A stretch of DNA of 64,000 bases from Maricaulaceae bacterium EIL42A08 (lineage in GTDB: Bacteria > Pseudomonadota > Alphaproteobacteria > Caulobacterales > Maricaulaceae). The notes beneath the pieces are model-generated. The model had not been told where the DNA came from and did no database searches. It worked only from the letters and a program-made list of their open reading frames with translations. The position numbers were made by a program, and so were the translations under genes. The first letter of the stretch is position 1. Each line of letters opens with the position of its first letter. The stretch covers positions 98,501 to 162,500 of the forward strand of contig JAMZNZ010000002.1 in NCBI GenBank assembly GCA_024178355.1, in the 5' to 3' direction. Shown here one piece after another: positions 18,751 to 28,194 of this stretch.

Positions 18751-20051
18751 GCCTCGCCGAACACCCGGGCAAAGATCGAATCTACATGCTTGAGGTGATA
18801 GCCCTCATCAAAGCAGGCCTCGATCTGGGCCTCTGACAGGAAGCCGCGGACGTCTTCATCGGCTTTGAGGTGTTCAACCAGCAAACCGCCTTCGTCCCAG
18901 GTTTTCATGCCATTGCGCTGAACCAAGCGATAGCCGTCCTCCCGGCTTGCCCCGGCCTGAGTGAGGGCCAGCAATACGCGCTGGGAATTGTGGATGCCGC
19001 CATAGGCGTTGAGATTTTCCCGGCAGCGGTCGGCATGCACAATCAGGCCCTCGACCATGGAGGCGGTACGGTGCAGCGCGAAGTCCAGATGCACACAGGC
19101 GTCCGGGCCAATGCCGCGCTCTACCGACGAGTGGGAAATATCGCGCTCATGCCACAGCGCCACGTTTTCCATGGCTGGGGTCACGGCTGAACGCACCAGG
19201 CGCGCCAAACCTGTCAGGTTCTCGGTCAGAATTGGGTTGCGCTTGTGCGGCATGGCCGACGAGCCCTTCTGGCCCTTGGAGAAATATTCCTGGGCCTCGC
19301 GCACTTCAGAGCGCTGCAGGTGACGCACTTCAACGGCCAGGTTCTCAATCGCCGAAGCGATCAGGCCCAGCGCTGCAAAGAAGGCCGCGTGGCGATCGCG
19401 CGGGATGACTTGTGTCGAGACCGGCTCTACCGCCAGGCCCAGCTTGTCCGCCACATGGGCTTCAACGCTGGGGTCCACATTGGCAAATGTGCCGACAGCG
19501 CCGGAAATGGCGCAAGTGGCGATCTCGGCGCGCGCCTGAATCAGGCGTTCGCGATTGCGGGCAAACTCGGCGTAGAAGCGCGCAAATTTCAGGCCCATCG
19601 TGGTGGGCTCGGCGTGAATGCCGTGAGAGCGGCCGATACAGGTCGTGGTCTTGTGTTCAAAAGCGCGCTTTTTCAGCGCGGCCATCACCCGGTCGACACC
19701 GGTCAGCAGAAGGTCTGCACTGCGGGTCATCTGAACGGCAAGGCAGGTGTCCAGGACGTCTGAGCTGGTCAGGCCCTGGTGGACGAAGCGGGCATCCTCA
19801 CCGACCAGCTCAGCCAGGTGAGTCAGGAAGGCGATGACGTCGTGTTTGACCTCGCGCTCGATCTCGTCGATGCGCTCAACGTCAAACGTCATGTCTTTGG
19901 CTTTCCAGACCGCCTGTGCAGCCGCGGTCGGGACAACGCCCAATTCGGCCAGCTTATCGGTGGCGTGGGCTTCGATCTCGAACCAGATGCGATACTTGGT
20001 TTCCGGCGACCAGATGTCGGCCATTTCAGGACGGGTATAGCGCGGGATCAT
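18747..20051 (-). CDS. purB: Adenylosuccinate lyase
   Basis: 434 residues. It begins MIPRYTRPEMADIWSPETKY and contains the family signature GSSAMPHKRNP in the catalytic loop plus TSSDVLDTCLAVQ. PurB acts twice in purine synthesis, releasing fumarate from SAICAR and from adenylosuccinate. It completes the purine cluster but is on its own transcript. Its stop overlaps the stop of the convergent DCC gene. Confidence 0.97.
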   Translation of the reverse strand: MIPRYTRPEMADIWSPETKYRIWFEIEAHATDKLAELGVVPTAAAQAVWKAKDMTFDVERIDEIEREVKHDVIAFLTHLAELVGEDARFVHQGLTSSDVLDTCLAVQMTRSADLLLTGVDRVMAALKKRAFEHKTTTCIGRSHGIHAEPTTMGLKFARFYAEFARNRERLIQARAEIATCAISGAVGTFANVDPSVEAHVADKLGLAVEPVSTQVIPRDRHAAFFAALGLIASAIENLAVEVRHLQRSEVREAQEYFSKGQKGSSAMPHKRNPILTENLTGLARLVRSAVTPAMENVALWHERDISHSSVERGIGPDACVHLDFALHRTASMVEGLIVHADRCRENLNAYGGIHNSQRVLLALTQAGASREDGYRLVQRNGMKTWDEGGLLVEHLKADEDVRGFLSEAQIEACFDEGYHLKHVDSIFARVFGEA

Positions 20052-20117
20052 CGCAGAGCCTTTGAGGTTTGGATGTGGGCCAGTTGCGCGCGGGAGTGCG
20101 CCGACCGGCCCGACAAG

Positions 20118-21413
20118 TCAAGTCTTGGCCATGCGCTCGAGGTCACGCTTGAGGGTGAAACTGGCCGCTGCAAACAGGGTGGCCGCGACCAGAAACACGC
20201 TAACTCCACAGGCCAGCGCGACGCGCAGGGCTTCACCTTCACCCAGGCTGGGAGCAAGGCTGTCAGAGATACGCCCTATAAAAAGCGGCCCCAGTCCAAT
20301 CCCGATCAGATTGTTGAAAAACCCGATGATGGCGGCGACGGTCGCGCGCATGGTCGGCGACGTCAAAGTCTGAGCCGCCGCCAGGCATGGTCCGATCCAC
20401 GCATAGCCAAGGATCATCGGAATTGCCAGGAGGATCAGGCTCAAACCACCATTGCTCACAAGCATAGCGGCAAGGAAGAAAGGCGCACTTAATGCGATGC
20501 TTGCAGCCGGTACAAAGGCGTAGGCTGAGGGCTTCGATTTACCAACTCGGTCTGCAATCCAGCCGCCACCAATCGCGCCGATAATGCCAAGCAGGAAGAG
20601 CGGGCTAAGAAACGTGCGCACTTCATCCAGCCCAAGCCCCTGGCTACGCTGCAGGAATGATGGAATCCACTGGTACATGCCGTAGCCAGCAAAGGATGTG
20701 GTCGCCGCGCCCAGTGTTAAAAACATCAGGCTTGGTGTGGCAAAAATGGTCTTCAGTGCATCAATAGGGTTTGACGGTGCCGCCTGGCTGGTGCCCGCCT
20801 CGTCCATGCGTCCTCGCTCTGGTTCACGCACAAACACAAAAAGCCCAAGCGCCAAAAGAACGCCTGGCAACCCCAGAAGGATAAAGGCCCAGCGCCAGCC
20901 GAGCTCCGCGGCAATCAAAGCGCCCAGATACGTGCCAAACATCAGACCAAGCGGTGCCCCGATGGTGAAGATGCCAATCGCGAGGCCGCGCTGTGAAGGT
21001 GCAAAATAGTCTGAAATTACCGAGTAGGATGGCGCAACCCCACCCGCTTCGCCAGTGGCCACGCCGATCCGCGCCAGAGCCATCTGCAGGAAGGTGTTCG
21101 CCAGCCCTGAAAGGGCGGTGAACACACTCCACACCGCGCAGGCAAAAGCGATCAAACGAATGCGATTTGTCCGGTCTGCAGCCCACGCCAACGGCACGCC
21201 CAGCGTTGCATAGAAAAGCGCAAAGACTGTCCCGCCAAGCAGGGCAAGCTGGCTGTCATTCAGGTTCAGATCAGCGCGGATATCTTCCTGCAGGACGGCA
21301 AAGAGCTGCCGGTCCATGAAATTGACCAGATACACGACGACAAGCACGGCAAGCGTCGCCCACGCGGTTGTCGAAACGGGTGGTTTTGCAGCAGAGGATC
21401 GGGCGTCAGCCAT
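20118..21413 (-). CDS. MFS transporter (spinster-like)
   Basis: 431 residues, 12 membrane segments. YLVNFMDRQLFAVLQEDIRA in TM1 and the next loop, LLGGTVFALFYATLGVPLAW in TM2, and RIGVATGEAGGVAPSYSVIS in TM4 are typical of the spinster-like branch (sphingolipid, hexuronate or unknown substrates). It follows purB after a 66-base gap on the same strand, but nothing links it to purines. Substrate not predictable. Confidence 0.85.
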   Translation of the reverse strand: MADARSSAAKPPVSTTAWATLAVLVVVYLVNFMDRQLFAVLQEDIRADLNLNDSQLALLGGTVFALFYATLGVPLAWAADRTNRIRLIAFACAVWSVFTALSGLANTFLQMALARIGVATGEAGGVAPSYSVISDYFAPSQRGLAIGIFTIGAPLGLMFGTYLGALIAAELGWRWAFILLGLPGVLLALGLFVFVREPERGRMDEAGTSQAAPSNPIDALKTIFATPSLMFLTLGAATTSFAGYGMYQWIPSFLQRSQGLGLDEVRTFLSPLFLLGIIGAIGGGWIADRVGKSKPSAYAFVPAASIALSAPFFLAAMLVSNGGLSLILLAIPMILGYAWIGPCLAAAQTLTSPTMRATVAAIIGFFNNLIGIGLGPLFIGRISDSLAPSLGEGEALRVALACGVSVFLVAATLFAAASFTLKRDLERMAKT

Positions 21414-21494
21414 CAGCGCGTCTCATCAGTTAGGGACGATCAAGGATAGGCATAGCCTGATTTTATCGGGGGGCGTTATCCAACTGTCCAAAGA

Positions 21495-22739
21495 TCAGAT
21501 GTTCAGCAGTTCAGGCGTTATGGGCTGTGTGCGATCCAGCCAGCGTGACGTATCCGCAAGTGGGTATTTCAGGCCTGTTCCACAGTTAAACAGCATCACG
21601 CGTGCATCTTTCCCGATCTGTCCTGCGTCGAGAGCCTCTTGCGCAGCTGCAAGCGTCGCTGCGCCTTCAGGACAGAGCAGCAAGCCGTCTTCATGGGCAC
21701 AAAGTGTGCGCGCTGCTTCGATGCGATCTTCACTGACAGCAATGGCCGCGCCGCCACTTTCGCGAACCGCGCGCAGGATCAGGAAGTCACCAATGGCCTT
21801 GGGCACGCGGATGCCGGCGGCGAAGGTGTGTGCGTCGATGCATTCCTCGGCATGTTCTTCGCCCGCCTCCCAGGCTTTGACGATGGGCGCGCAGCCTTCC
21901 GCCTGGACAGCGAACATTTTCGGGCGCTCTGATCTGATCCAGCCCAGCTTCTCCATCTCATCAAAGGCTTTCCACATGCCGATCAGGCCAGTGCCGCCGC
22001 CAGTGGGGTAAAAGATTGCGTCCGGCAGCGTCCAGCCCAGCTGGAAAGCCAGCTCGATGCCCATCGTCTTCTTGCCTTCAATCCGGTAGGGCTCTTTGAG
22101 CGTTGAGACGTCAAACCAGCCCATCTCTTCTTTCAGCGCGCCAACAATGGCACCGCACTGGTGGATCAGGCCGTTGACGCGAAACACCTTGCCGCCCTGG
22201 GCTGCGATCTCGCGCACATTGATCTCAGGCGTGTCATCCGGGCAGAAGGCATAGGTTTCCATGCCCGCTGCCGACCCATAGGCCGAAAGGGCGGCGCCGG
22301 CGTTGCCATTGGTCGGCATCGCCATGCGCTCAATCCCGAAAGAGCGCGCCATGGATACCGCCATTCCCAGGCCGCGTGCCTTGAAGCTGCCGGTGGGAAG
22401 GCGTCCTTCGTCTTTGACCAGAAGCGCGCCTTTCAGGCCGATCTTTGCTGCCGTTTTGCGGGTGTCCACCAGCGGCGTATCCACTTCGCCCAGTGTGGTG
22501 ACATGGGCGTTGTCCTTCACAGGAAGAAGCTCTCGCCACTTCCAGAATCCCGGATAGCAAACCGCGTCGCGCGCCGCGATCTCATCGCGGTCAATCTCAC
22601 CCTTCATCTTTTCCAGGTCATAGCGCGCCAGCAGCGGCCAGCCTTCCGGCGACAGGTTGTGCGCCTGATCATTGGTGAGCTCAGCTCCCGTCATGGAGCA
22701 TTCCAGATGGGTGAAATAATTGGACGGCGAGGCGCTCAT
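21495..22739 (-). CDS. thrC: Threonine synthase
   Basis: 414 residues from ATG 22739 (MSASPSNYFTHLECSMTG); a TTG six codons upstream is less likely. The PLP lysine lies in LPTGSFKARGLG, and the phosphate-binding loop is PTGGGTGLIGMW. The N-terminal zinc-ribbon-like YFTHLECS...G and overall length fit the archaeal/plant-like threonine synthase class, which converts O-phosphohomoserine to threonine. A related PLP lyase is possible but less likely. Divergent from the VOC gene. Confidence 0.87.
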   Translation of the reverse strand: MSASPSNYFTHLECSMTGAELTNDQAHNLSPEGWPLLARYDLEKMKGEIDRDEIAARDAVCYPGFWKWRELLPVKDNAHVTTLGEVDTPLVDTRKTAAKIGLKGALLVKDEGRLPTGSFKARGLGMAVSMARSFGIERMAMPTNGNAGAALSAYGSAAGMETYAFCPDDTPEINVREIAAQGGKVFRVNGLIHQCGAIVGALKEEMGWFDVSTLKEPYRIEGKKTMGIELAFQLGWTLPDAIFYPTGGGTGLIGMWKAFDEMEKLGWIRSERPKMFAVQAEGCAPIVKAWEAGEEHAEECIDAHTFAAGIRVPKAIGDFLILRAVRESGGAAIAVSEDRIEAARTLCAHEDGLLLCPEGAATLAAAQEALDAGQIGKDARVMLFNCGTGLKYPLADTSRWLDRTQPITPELLNI

Positions 22740-22780
22740 GAGTAACCCTGTAAGCAATGTGGATATGAAAGGGTGGACAT

Positions 22781-23170
22781 ATGGCGGTGTTAGGTGTCGG
22801 CGGCGTTTTCATCAAGTGCGAAGACCCGGATGCGTCAAAAGCCTGGTACAAGGACGTGCTGGGGCTGGAGCCAAACGACTATGGCGGGTTTGATTTCCTG
22901 CATTCGGGCACAGCTGAGGCCTTCGGGCCCGGTGGGCGTACGATCTTTGCCCACTTTGACAAGGACGTGGAATATTTCACGCCCTCCCAAAAGCCATTCA
23001 TGATCAATCTGATCATTGACGATATGGACGCCATGCTGGCGCGCCTGAAGGACAAGGGCGTTGCGCTGGAAGGTGAGCCGGAAAACTTCGACTACGGCAA
23101 GTTCGCTTGGGTCATGGATCCCAATGGCATCAAGGTCGAGCTCTGGCAGCCACTGGCTCCACCAGGATAA
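22781..23170 (+). CDS. VOC-family (glyoxalase/bleomycin resistance-like) protein
   Basis: 129 residues with the two-repeat VOC fold: VFIKCEDPDASKAWYKDVLG at the start, and near the end FAWVMDPNGIKVELWQP, which carries the usual metal-ligand Glu. Substrate unknown. It is divergent from threonine synthase. Its last 79 coding bases overlap the 3' end of radC on the opposite strand. Confidence 0.87.
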   Translation: MAVLGVGGVFIKCEDPDASKAWYKDVLGLEPNDYGGFDFLHSGTAEAFGPGGRTIFAHFDKDVEYFTPSQKPFMINLIIDDMDAMLARLKDKGVALEGEPENFDYGKFAWVMDPNGIKVELWQPLAPPG

Positions 23171-23859
23171 AGCAACCCAAGCGCCTTGAAGCTTGCCGTT
23201 TGCTCGCGGCCGACGACAATGTGGTCGTGGACGACGATGTCGAAGGGCTTGGCTGCGTCCTTGATGCGGCGGGTCATCTCGATATCGGCCTGGCTGGGCG
23301 TTGGATCGCCGCTGGGGTGGTTGTGCACCAGGACCAGGGCGCTGGCATGAAGGGCGATGGCCTTCTTCACGATCTCTCGCGGATAGACCGGCGCGTGGTC
23401 CACCGTGCCTTCGGCCTGAAACTCATCGCGCACCAGGCGGTTTTTCTTGTCCAGGAACAGCACGCGGAACTGTTCAGTTGCGCTGTGCTGTAGCGCAGCG
23501 CGCAGATAATCGAGCAGGGCTGACCAGGACGAGATGACAGTGCGCCCCGTCACCTGTTCGCGAGAGATGCGCTCAGCCAGCGCCTGAACAAGTTTCAGAT
23601 CAAGCGCAGTTTTTTCTGAGACACCGGGCAGGGCGGTCAGCTGTTCTGTGCGCGCCGCACACACGCGTCCCAGATCACCAAACTCCTCAAGCAGAGCCTT
23701 GGCCAGCGGCTTCACATCCCGGCGCGGGATGGAGCGAAACAGTGCCAGTTCCAGCAATTCATAATCAGCCAGCGCTGCGCCCCCCACCTCGGCAAAGCGC
23801 TCGCGCAGGCGGTCCCGGTGGCCGTGATAGTGGGGTTTGGGCGTCTTGGGTTCTGCCAT
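23092..23859 (-). CDS. radC: RadC-like JAB/MPN-domain protein
   Basis: 255 residues. A helix-hairpin-helix-like region (LTALPGVSEKTALDLKLVQA) precedes the JAMM metalloprotease motif H179-N-H181-P-S-G-D...D192 and VHDHIVVG. RadC was once called a DNA-repair protein; its function is still unclear. Family members usually end soon after the FKALGLL motif; here some 25 extra residues follow, read antisense to the end of the VOC gene, suggesting that an ancestral stop was lost. Confidence 0.9.
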   Translation of the reverse strand: MAEPKTPKPHYHGHRDRLRERFAEVGGAALADYELLELALFRSIPRRDVKPLAKALLEEFGDLGRVCAARTEQLTALPGVSEKTALDLKLVQALAERISREQVTGRTVISSWSALLDYLRAALQHSATEQFRVLFLDKKNRLVRDEFQAEGTVDHAPVYPREIVKKAIALHASALVLVHNHPSGDPTPSQADIEMTRRIKDAAKPFDIVVHDHIVVGREQTASFKALGLLYPGGASGCQSSTLMPLGSMTQANLP

Positions 23860-24077
23860 CGCATTCTCCTGATACCAGAGTTAGCCGCCCTTAAATCCCT
23901 TGTCAGTAGAATTATCATGCTGCGCTCGCGTGCGGCGGTATGCTCATTTGGCGAGCATGGCTGCTTCATGGTGGAGCATTACACGTGTGCTGCAGCGCAA
24001 AATGAGCGTGCAGCGCTGACTCCCGCCAACTTCGCTCCAAGTCTGTGCCCCGTTCGACAGCGCACGAGGACGGAACG

Positions 24078-25298
24078 ATGGACTCACAAGCACCTGTATT
24101 TGACGGCGGCGACGTGGCGTGGATTTTAACCGCCTGCGCCCTGGTTCTGATGATGACGCTGCCGGGGCTGGCGCTGTTTTATGGCGGAATGGTGCGCAGG
24201 CAGAATGTGCTTGCCATGCTGATGACCGCGCTGGGCGCTGCCGGGATCGTGACCGTGGTCTGGGTGCTGGCGGGCTACTCCTTTGCGTTTGGGGGCGGGG
24301 AGACCAATGTCTTTGGCGGCTTTGACCGATTGATGCTGGCCGGGCTGACAACTGAGAGCGAAGCGGCGGGCCTGCCTGAAGCGGTCTTCATTCTGTTCCA
24401 GATGACGTTTGCCATCATCACCGTGGCGATCATCGCTGGTGCGGTTGCTGAGCGCATGAGTTTTAAAGCCTGGATGGTTTTCATTCCCATCTGGCTATTG
24501 GTGGTCTATGCGCCGATAGCACACTGGGTGTGGGGCGAGGGCTTCCTCTATGACGCGGGTGTGCTCGATTTTGCGGGCGGCGCGGTTGTCCACATCAACT
24601 CCGGCGTCGCCGGTCTGGTGCTGGCGCTGGTTCTTGGTCCTCGCCGTGGTTTTGCCAAGGAAGGTCATCCGCCGCACAACCTGGTCCTGACCGTTATTGG
24701 TGCAGGCCTCCTGTGGGTTGGCTGGTTTGGATTTAACGGCGGCTCGGCCCTGTCTGCGAATGCTCTGGCGGCCCATGCCGCGCTCGTCACCCAGATCGCG
24801 GCGGCGACCGCGGCGCTGGTCTGGGCGCTTATTGAATGGATCACGCGCGGCAAGCCCAGCGTTCTGGGCGCAGCCTCAGGCGCTGTTGCCGGGCTTGTGG
24901 GCATCACGCCAGCTGCAGGCTTTGTGGAGCCTTACGCGGCCTTCTTCATCGGCGCGCTGACCTCGATCGCCTGCTACTACGCGGTGACCGGTCTGAAGAC
25001 GGTGTTGAAGGTGGATGACAGCCTCGATGCCTTTGGCCTGCACGGTGTTGGCGGGTTTGTGGGTGCAGTTCTGACCGGCGTGTTTGCCGCGACGGCCATT
25101 GGCGGCAGCGGAGGTGCGGTTGAGGGCAATATTGCGCTTATCTGGACGCAAACCTGGGGCGCTCTGGCTGCTGCAGCATGGTGTGCCATCGCCACGTTCG
25201 CCATCGCCTGGATCCTCGGCCGCGTCATCAAGCTGCGCGTTGACGAGGAAGATGAAGTTACAGGGCTGGATATCTCACTGCACGGGGAGAGCAGCTGA
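24078..25298 (+). CDS. amtB: Ammonium transporter AmtB
   Basis: 406 residues from ATG 24078 behind GAGGACGGAACG; a start at 24045 is rejected for lack of a ribosome site. Eleven membrane segments. Family motifs: GLALFYGGMVRRQNVL, AHWVWGEGFLYDAGVLDFAG, VLGAASGAVAGLVGITPAAG, and the pore His region DAFGLHGVGGFVGAVLTG. It conducts ammonium. Most amtB genes follow glnK; none is present here, and the 218-base upstream spacer shows only short inverted repeats. Confidence 0.95.
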   Translation: MDSQAPVFDGGDVAWILTACALVLMMTLPGLALFYGGMVRRQNVLAMLMTALGAAGIVTVVWVLAGYSFAFGGGETNVFGGFDRLMLAGLTTESEAAGLPEAVFILFQMTFAIITVAIIAGAVAERMSFKAWMVFIPIWLLVVYAPIAHWVWGEGFLYDAGVLDFAGGAVVHINSGVAGLVLALVLGPRRGFAKEGHPPHNLVLTVIGAGLLWVGWFGFNGGSALSANALAAHAALVTQIAAATAALVWALIEWITRGKPSVLGAASGAVAGLVGITPAAGFVEPYAAFFIGALTSIACYYAVTGLKTVLKVDDSLDAFGLHGVGGFVGAVLTGVFAATAIGGSGGAVEGNIALIWTQTWGALAAAAWCAIATFAIAWILGRVIKLRVDEEDEVTGLDISLHGESS

Positions 25299-25362
25299 TA
25301 TCTGGCCATGGCGGGCGCGCGTATGAGGGTTCGCGCGTCCGCCCTACCTTTCCTCCCTGACT

Positions 25363-25395
25363 GGCCCTGCCGTCCGCGGCGGGGCCATTTTTTAT
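25363..25395 (+). terminator. Rho-independent terminator after amtB
   Basis: A 10-bp stem with one G-U pair (25363-25372 with 25377-25386, loop TCCG) is followed by ATTTTTTATTT. Confidence 0.9.
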
Positions 25396-25452
25396 TTGAC
25401 GCTCGCGCTATAGGGCACAAGTATTTTTATGTGCAATCTGGAGTTTAAAGTG

Positions 25453-25874
25453 ATGCGGGCTTTGATAACGTGTATCTTTGTCCTGTTGGGCACTGTCCTG
25501 GCGGTCCCATATGCCGTTGCCCAATCCAACGCTGCTGCTCCCGCTGAACGCGTGTACACCGTCTCGGGCAGCGGGCAAGCGTTGAAGTCGATACCTCAGG
25601 CAGACACCATCGCCGCGAATCCGGCTCGGAGTATACCGACCAAATTCGTCTCGACCTCGTCATTTCTGAGGTCGATGAAAGCTGGTTTGATCAACAGGGA
25701 CTGGAAAAGTCGACCTCATCTTGCACCATAGATACCATTGATGCGCCGAAGGCGAGTATGGGCTCGTCTATGCTCCTGCAGGCGGGGGGCGACTGTTGCG
25801 ATAACGGCTGCATCCGCTGCTGTGGCGGTTGTTGTTCTGACTCGGCGAACTGTCGAGCAGGGTGCTGCCCCTAA
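25453..25874 (+). pseudogene. Frameshifted gene for a secreted Cys-rich protein
   Basis: From ATG 25453 the frame encodes a clear signal peptide (MRALITCIFVLLGTVLAVPY, then AVAQ) and AERVYTVSGSGQALK, then becomes low-quality sequence and stops at 25731. The -1 frame is open from 25548 to the stop at 25874 and reads as an acidic protein (RLDLVISEVDESWFDQQ) with a C-terminal tail holding 10 Cys in 26 residues (GGDCCDNGCIRCCGGCC and on). That second frame has no start codon of its own. A shift between about 25548 and 25600 would join both. No classic slippery heptamer was found. Mutation or sequencing error is likeliest. Confidence 0.55.
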
Positions 25875-26932
25875 AGCGCCAGTAGGGAGCGGGCGCAGGC
25901 AATCAGGGCGCGGGGCGTCGTGGACTCACGATTGGTGTGATAGTCGAACGACGGCAGCTGCAGCGTCGCGCCGGTATAGCGGCCCTTTGACTGGGCTGTG
26001 ATCTGGCCAAGCTCTGTCATGCCCATGGATTTTGGCACGTCGCCGCGCTTGGTCCGGCCATCATTTTCCCGCTCGATAAAGCTGTCTTTAAAGATGATCG
26101 GCGCGCGCGCTGCGCTCGCGGCTTTTTCAAGACGGCTCACCTGGTCGGCATTAAAGCTCGCAGTGGCATCGCGGCGGCGCAGGATCACGGCACCGGCCAG
26201 CGCGGCTGCGGCATCATCAAACGGGCTGGTGTCACAGACCACAAGGTCTGCGGCATCGCCCAGGTCGCTGGAATCAGCCCACTGAAGGAAATGGCTGGCG
26301 GACCGGCCGATTTCCTCTTCAGCGGTGAAGATGATTTTGCCGCCAAGGCCCAGCTCGGCTGCGATGCGCAGCGTGGCCAGTGTGACGGGATTGTCCAGCT
26401 GCCCGGCGATGAAGCCAGACTTGCTGCGCTCTAGCGAACGGGCAAAGGCAATCGGGGTGCCTGCGGGCAGGGTGGGCATGTCCTTCAGCTTGATCAGAGC
26501 GCGCCCGTTATCATCAAGCTCAGCACCTGTAATCTCGCCATAGGCGATGCGCCCGCCACTGATCCGGTCATAGGCAAAGACCTCTTCACCGGCATGGCGA
26601 GTGTTCAGCGATGCGACAAAGTTGGCGCTGGGCTTGGTGTCCTCGCCATATTTATCGTTCTTGACCGCATGGGCGGCGTAAACGGCTGCGCCATCATCGT
26701 CGATGACAGCCCCGTGGCGATCGGCGTGGGCGACATAAACCGGCCCGGGCTTTCCAAGGTCCACTACACACAGATTCTTCGGTCGCTCGGTCTTGAACCC
26801 AAGCGCGGTGAAGTCGCGGGCCAAATGATCCAGGAACGGCGTCTCGTGTCCCACCACGGCGGGAAAGTCGAGATACTCGCAGGTCTTGGCGAGGATCCGC
26901 GCCAGCAAATCTTGGTCGGTTAACGCAGTCAC
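25871..26932 (-). CDS. M42-like metallo-aminopeptidase
   Basis: 353 residues. Metal-site motifs are HADRHG (first His/Asp), DNPVTLA, the general-base region FTAEEEIGRSAS, DTSPFDD, and the final His in FDYHTNRES. This is the M42/M28-related co-catalytic zinc aminopeptidase layout. Substrate unknown. Its start overlaps the stop of the FabH-like gene by four bases (ATGA), so both are probably co-translated. Its stop overlaps the stop of the broken Cys-rich gene on the other strand. Confidence 0.82.
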   Translation of the reverse strand: MTALTDQDLLARILAKTCEYLDFPAVVGHETPFLDHLARDFTALGFKTERPKNLCVVDLGKPGPVYVAHADRHGAVIDDDGAAVYAAHAVKNDKYGEDTKPSANFVASLNTRHAGEEVFAYDRISGGRIAYGEITGAELDDNGRALIKLKDMPTLPAGTPIAFARSLERSKSGFIAGQLDNPVTLATLRIAAELGLGGKIIFTAEEEIGRSASHFLQWADSSDLGDAADLVVCDTSPFDDAAAALAGAVILRRRDATASFNADQVSRLEKAASAARAPIIFKDSFIERENDGRTKRGDVPKSMGMTELGQITAQSKGRYTGATLQLPSFDYHTNRESTTPRALIACARSLLAL

Positions 26933-28077
26933 GCGGGCAGTTTCTCCACAAAGACGGTGCCGGCTGAATAGCCTGCGCCGAACGAACAGATCACGCCTCG
27001 ATCGCCTGACTTAAGGTCGTCAGAATGCTTGTGAAAGGCGATGATCGATCCTGCTGAGGAGGTGTTGGCGTACTCATCCAGAATGGTCGGGGCGTCCTCG
27101 CCCCCGGCATCGCGGCCGAACACCTTCTTGGCGATCATGAGGTTCATGTTGATGTTGGCCTGGTGCAGCCAGACCCGTCGCATGTCATCGGCCTCAAGTT
27201 CTAGCTCGTCCATATGGCCGCGGATCATGTCCGACACCATTGGAACGACTTCCTTGAAGACCTTGCGGCCTTCCTGAACGAACAGCTTGTCGTCCTTAGG
27301 CGCACCGTTTTGGAGCGGCTTGTTGTCACCGGTCTGACGCTCAGCCCGGTTCAGGAAGCCGAAATTATTGCGGATATTGTTGGAGAATTTGGTCTTCAGC
27401 TTGGTGCCGAGGATCTTCCAGCCGCCATGGCCGAGGTCCTCACGCTCCAGAAGGATGGCCGTTGCCACATCACCGAAGATGAAATGGCTGTCGCGATCGC
27501 GCCAGTTGAGGTGGCCTGAACAAATCTCCGGATTGACCACCAGGATGGCGCGCGCATGGCCCGCAGCGATCTGGTCCGCCGCTGCCTGAATGCCGAACGT
27601 GGCTGAAGAACAAGCCACATTCATATCAAACCCGAAGCCTTCAATGCCCAGCGCGTCCTGAATTTCAATCGCCATCGCGGGATAGCCCCGCTGCATGTTC
27701 GAGGCGGCGACGATGACACCGTCCACATCCGCAGCCGTCTTGCCGGCGCGCTCCAGCGCGTCCTTGCAAGCTTTAACGCCAATCTCGGCAAGCACGGAAA
27801 TATTGTCATTCTCGCGCGCTGGAATGTTGGGAACCATGCGCTCCACATCCAGAACGCCGTCCTTGTCGACGACAAAACGCGATTTGATACCGGACGCTTT
27901 CTCGATGAATTCGACCGAGGAGGGCGCTAGCGGCTCAACGTCGCCTGCTTCGATCTCGCTGGCGTGTTCTGCGTTAAACCGCTCTACATAAGCGTTGTAG
28001 CTGGCCACAAGCTCAGCGTTGGAGATTGAGTTTTCCGGGGTCCACAGACCGGTGGACCGGATGACGGCTGGGGTCAT
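26929..28077 (-). CDS. Beta-ketoacyl-ACP synthase III (FabH-like, long form)
   Basis: 382 residues, about 60 longer than classic FabH, like the long FabH homologues that condense medium-chain acyl-CoA. The catalytic triad is visible: C156 (MNVACSSATFG), H305 (VWLHQANINMN) and N338 (EYANTSSAGS). It probably condenses an acyl-CoA with malonyl-ACP; whether it primes fatty acid synthesis or a secondary pathway cannot be told. It is upstream of and overlaps the M42-like peptidase. Confidence 0.88.
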   Translation of the reverse strand: MTPAVIRSTGLWTPENSISNAELVASYNAYVERFNAEHASEIEAGDVEPLAPSSVEFIEKASGIKSRFVVDKDGVLDVERMVPNIPARENDNISVLAEIGVKACKDALERAGKTAADVDGVIVAASNMQRGYPAMAIEIQDALGIEGFGFDMNVACSSATFGIQAAADQIAAGHARAILVVNPEICSGHLNWRDRDSHFIFGDVATAILLEREDLGHGGWKILGTKLKTKFSNNIRNNFGFLNRAERQTGDNKPLQNGAPKDDKLFVQEGRKVFKEVVPMVSDMIRGHMDELELEADDMRRVWLHQANINMNLMIAKKVFGRDAGGEDAPTILDEYANTSSAGSIIAFHKHSDDLKSGDRGVICSFGAGYSAGTVFVEKLPA

Positions 28078-28194
28078 CGAAGGCTACTCCGCAAGGAATC
28101 CATTCCAATTTGTTGCGCGCAACTTAGCCGCCGCTTTGTATCGCGCCAACAGGCTGAACAGCTAGCGCTCAGTTATGCCGCGCCCTGGCAGAGT

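Noticed and set aside
23860..24077. Possible sigma-54 promoter (TGGC...TGCT) in front of amtB
   Set aside because: The spacing between the GG and GC elements is 11 rather than the required 10 bases, and no NtrC-type repeats are convincing.
25548..25731. Programmed -1 frameshift in the Cys-rich gene
   Set aside because: No X-XXY-YYZ heptamer in the right frame within the overlap; mutation or error is simpler.
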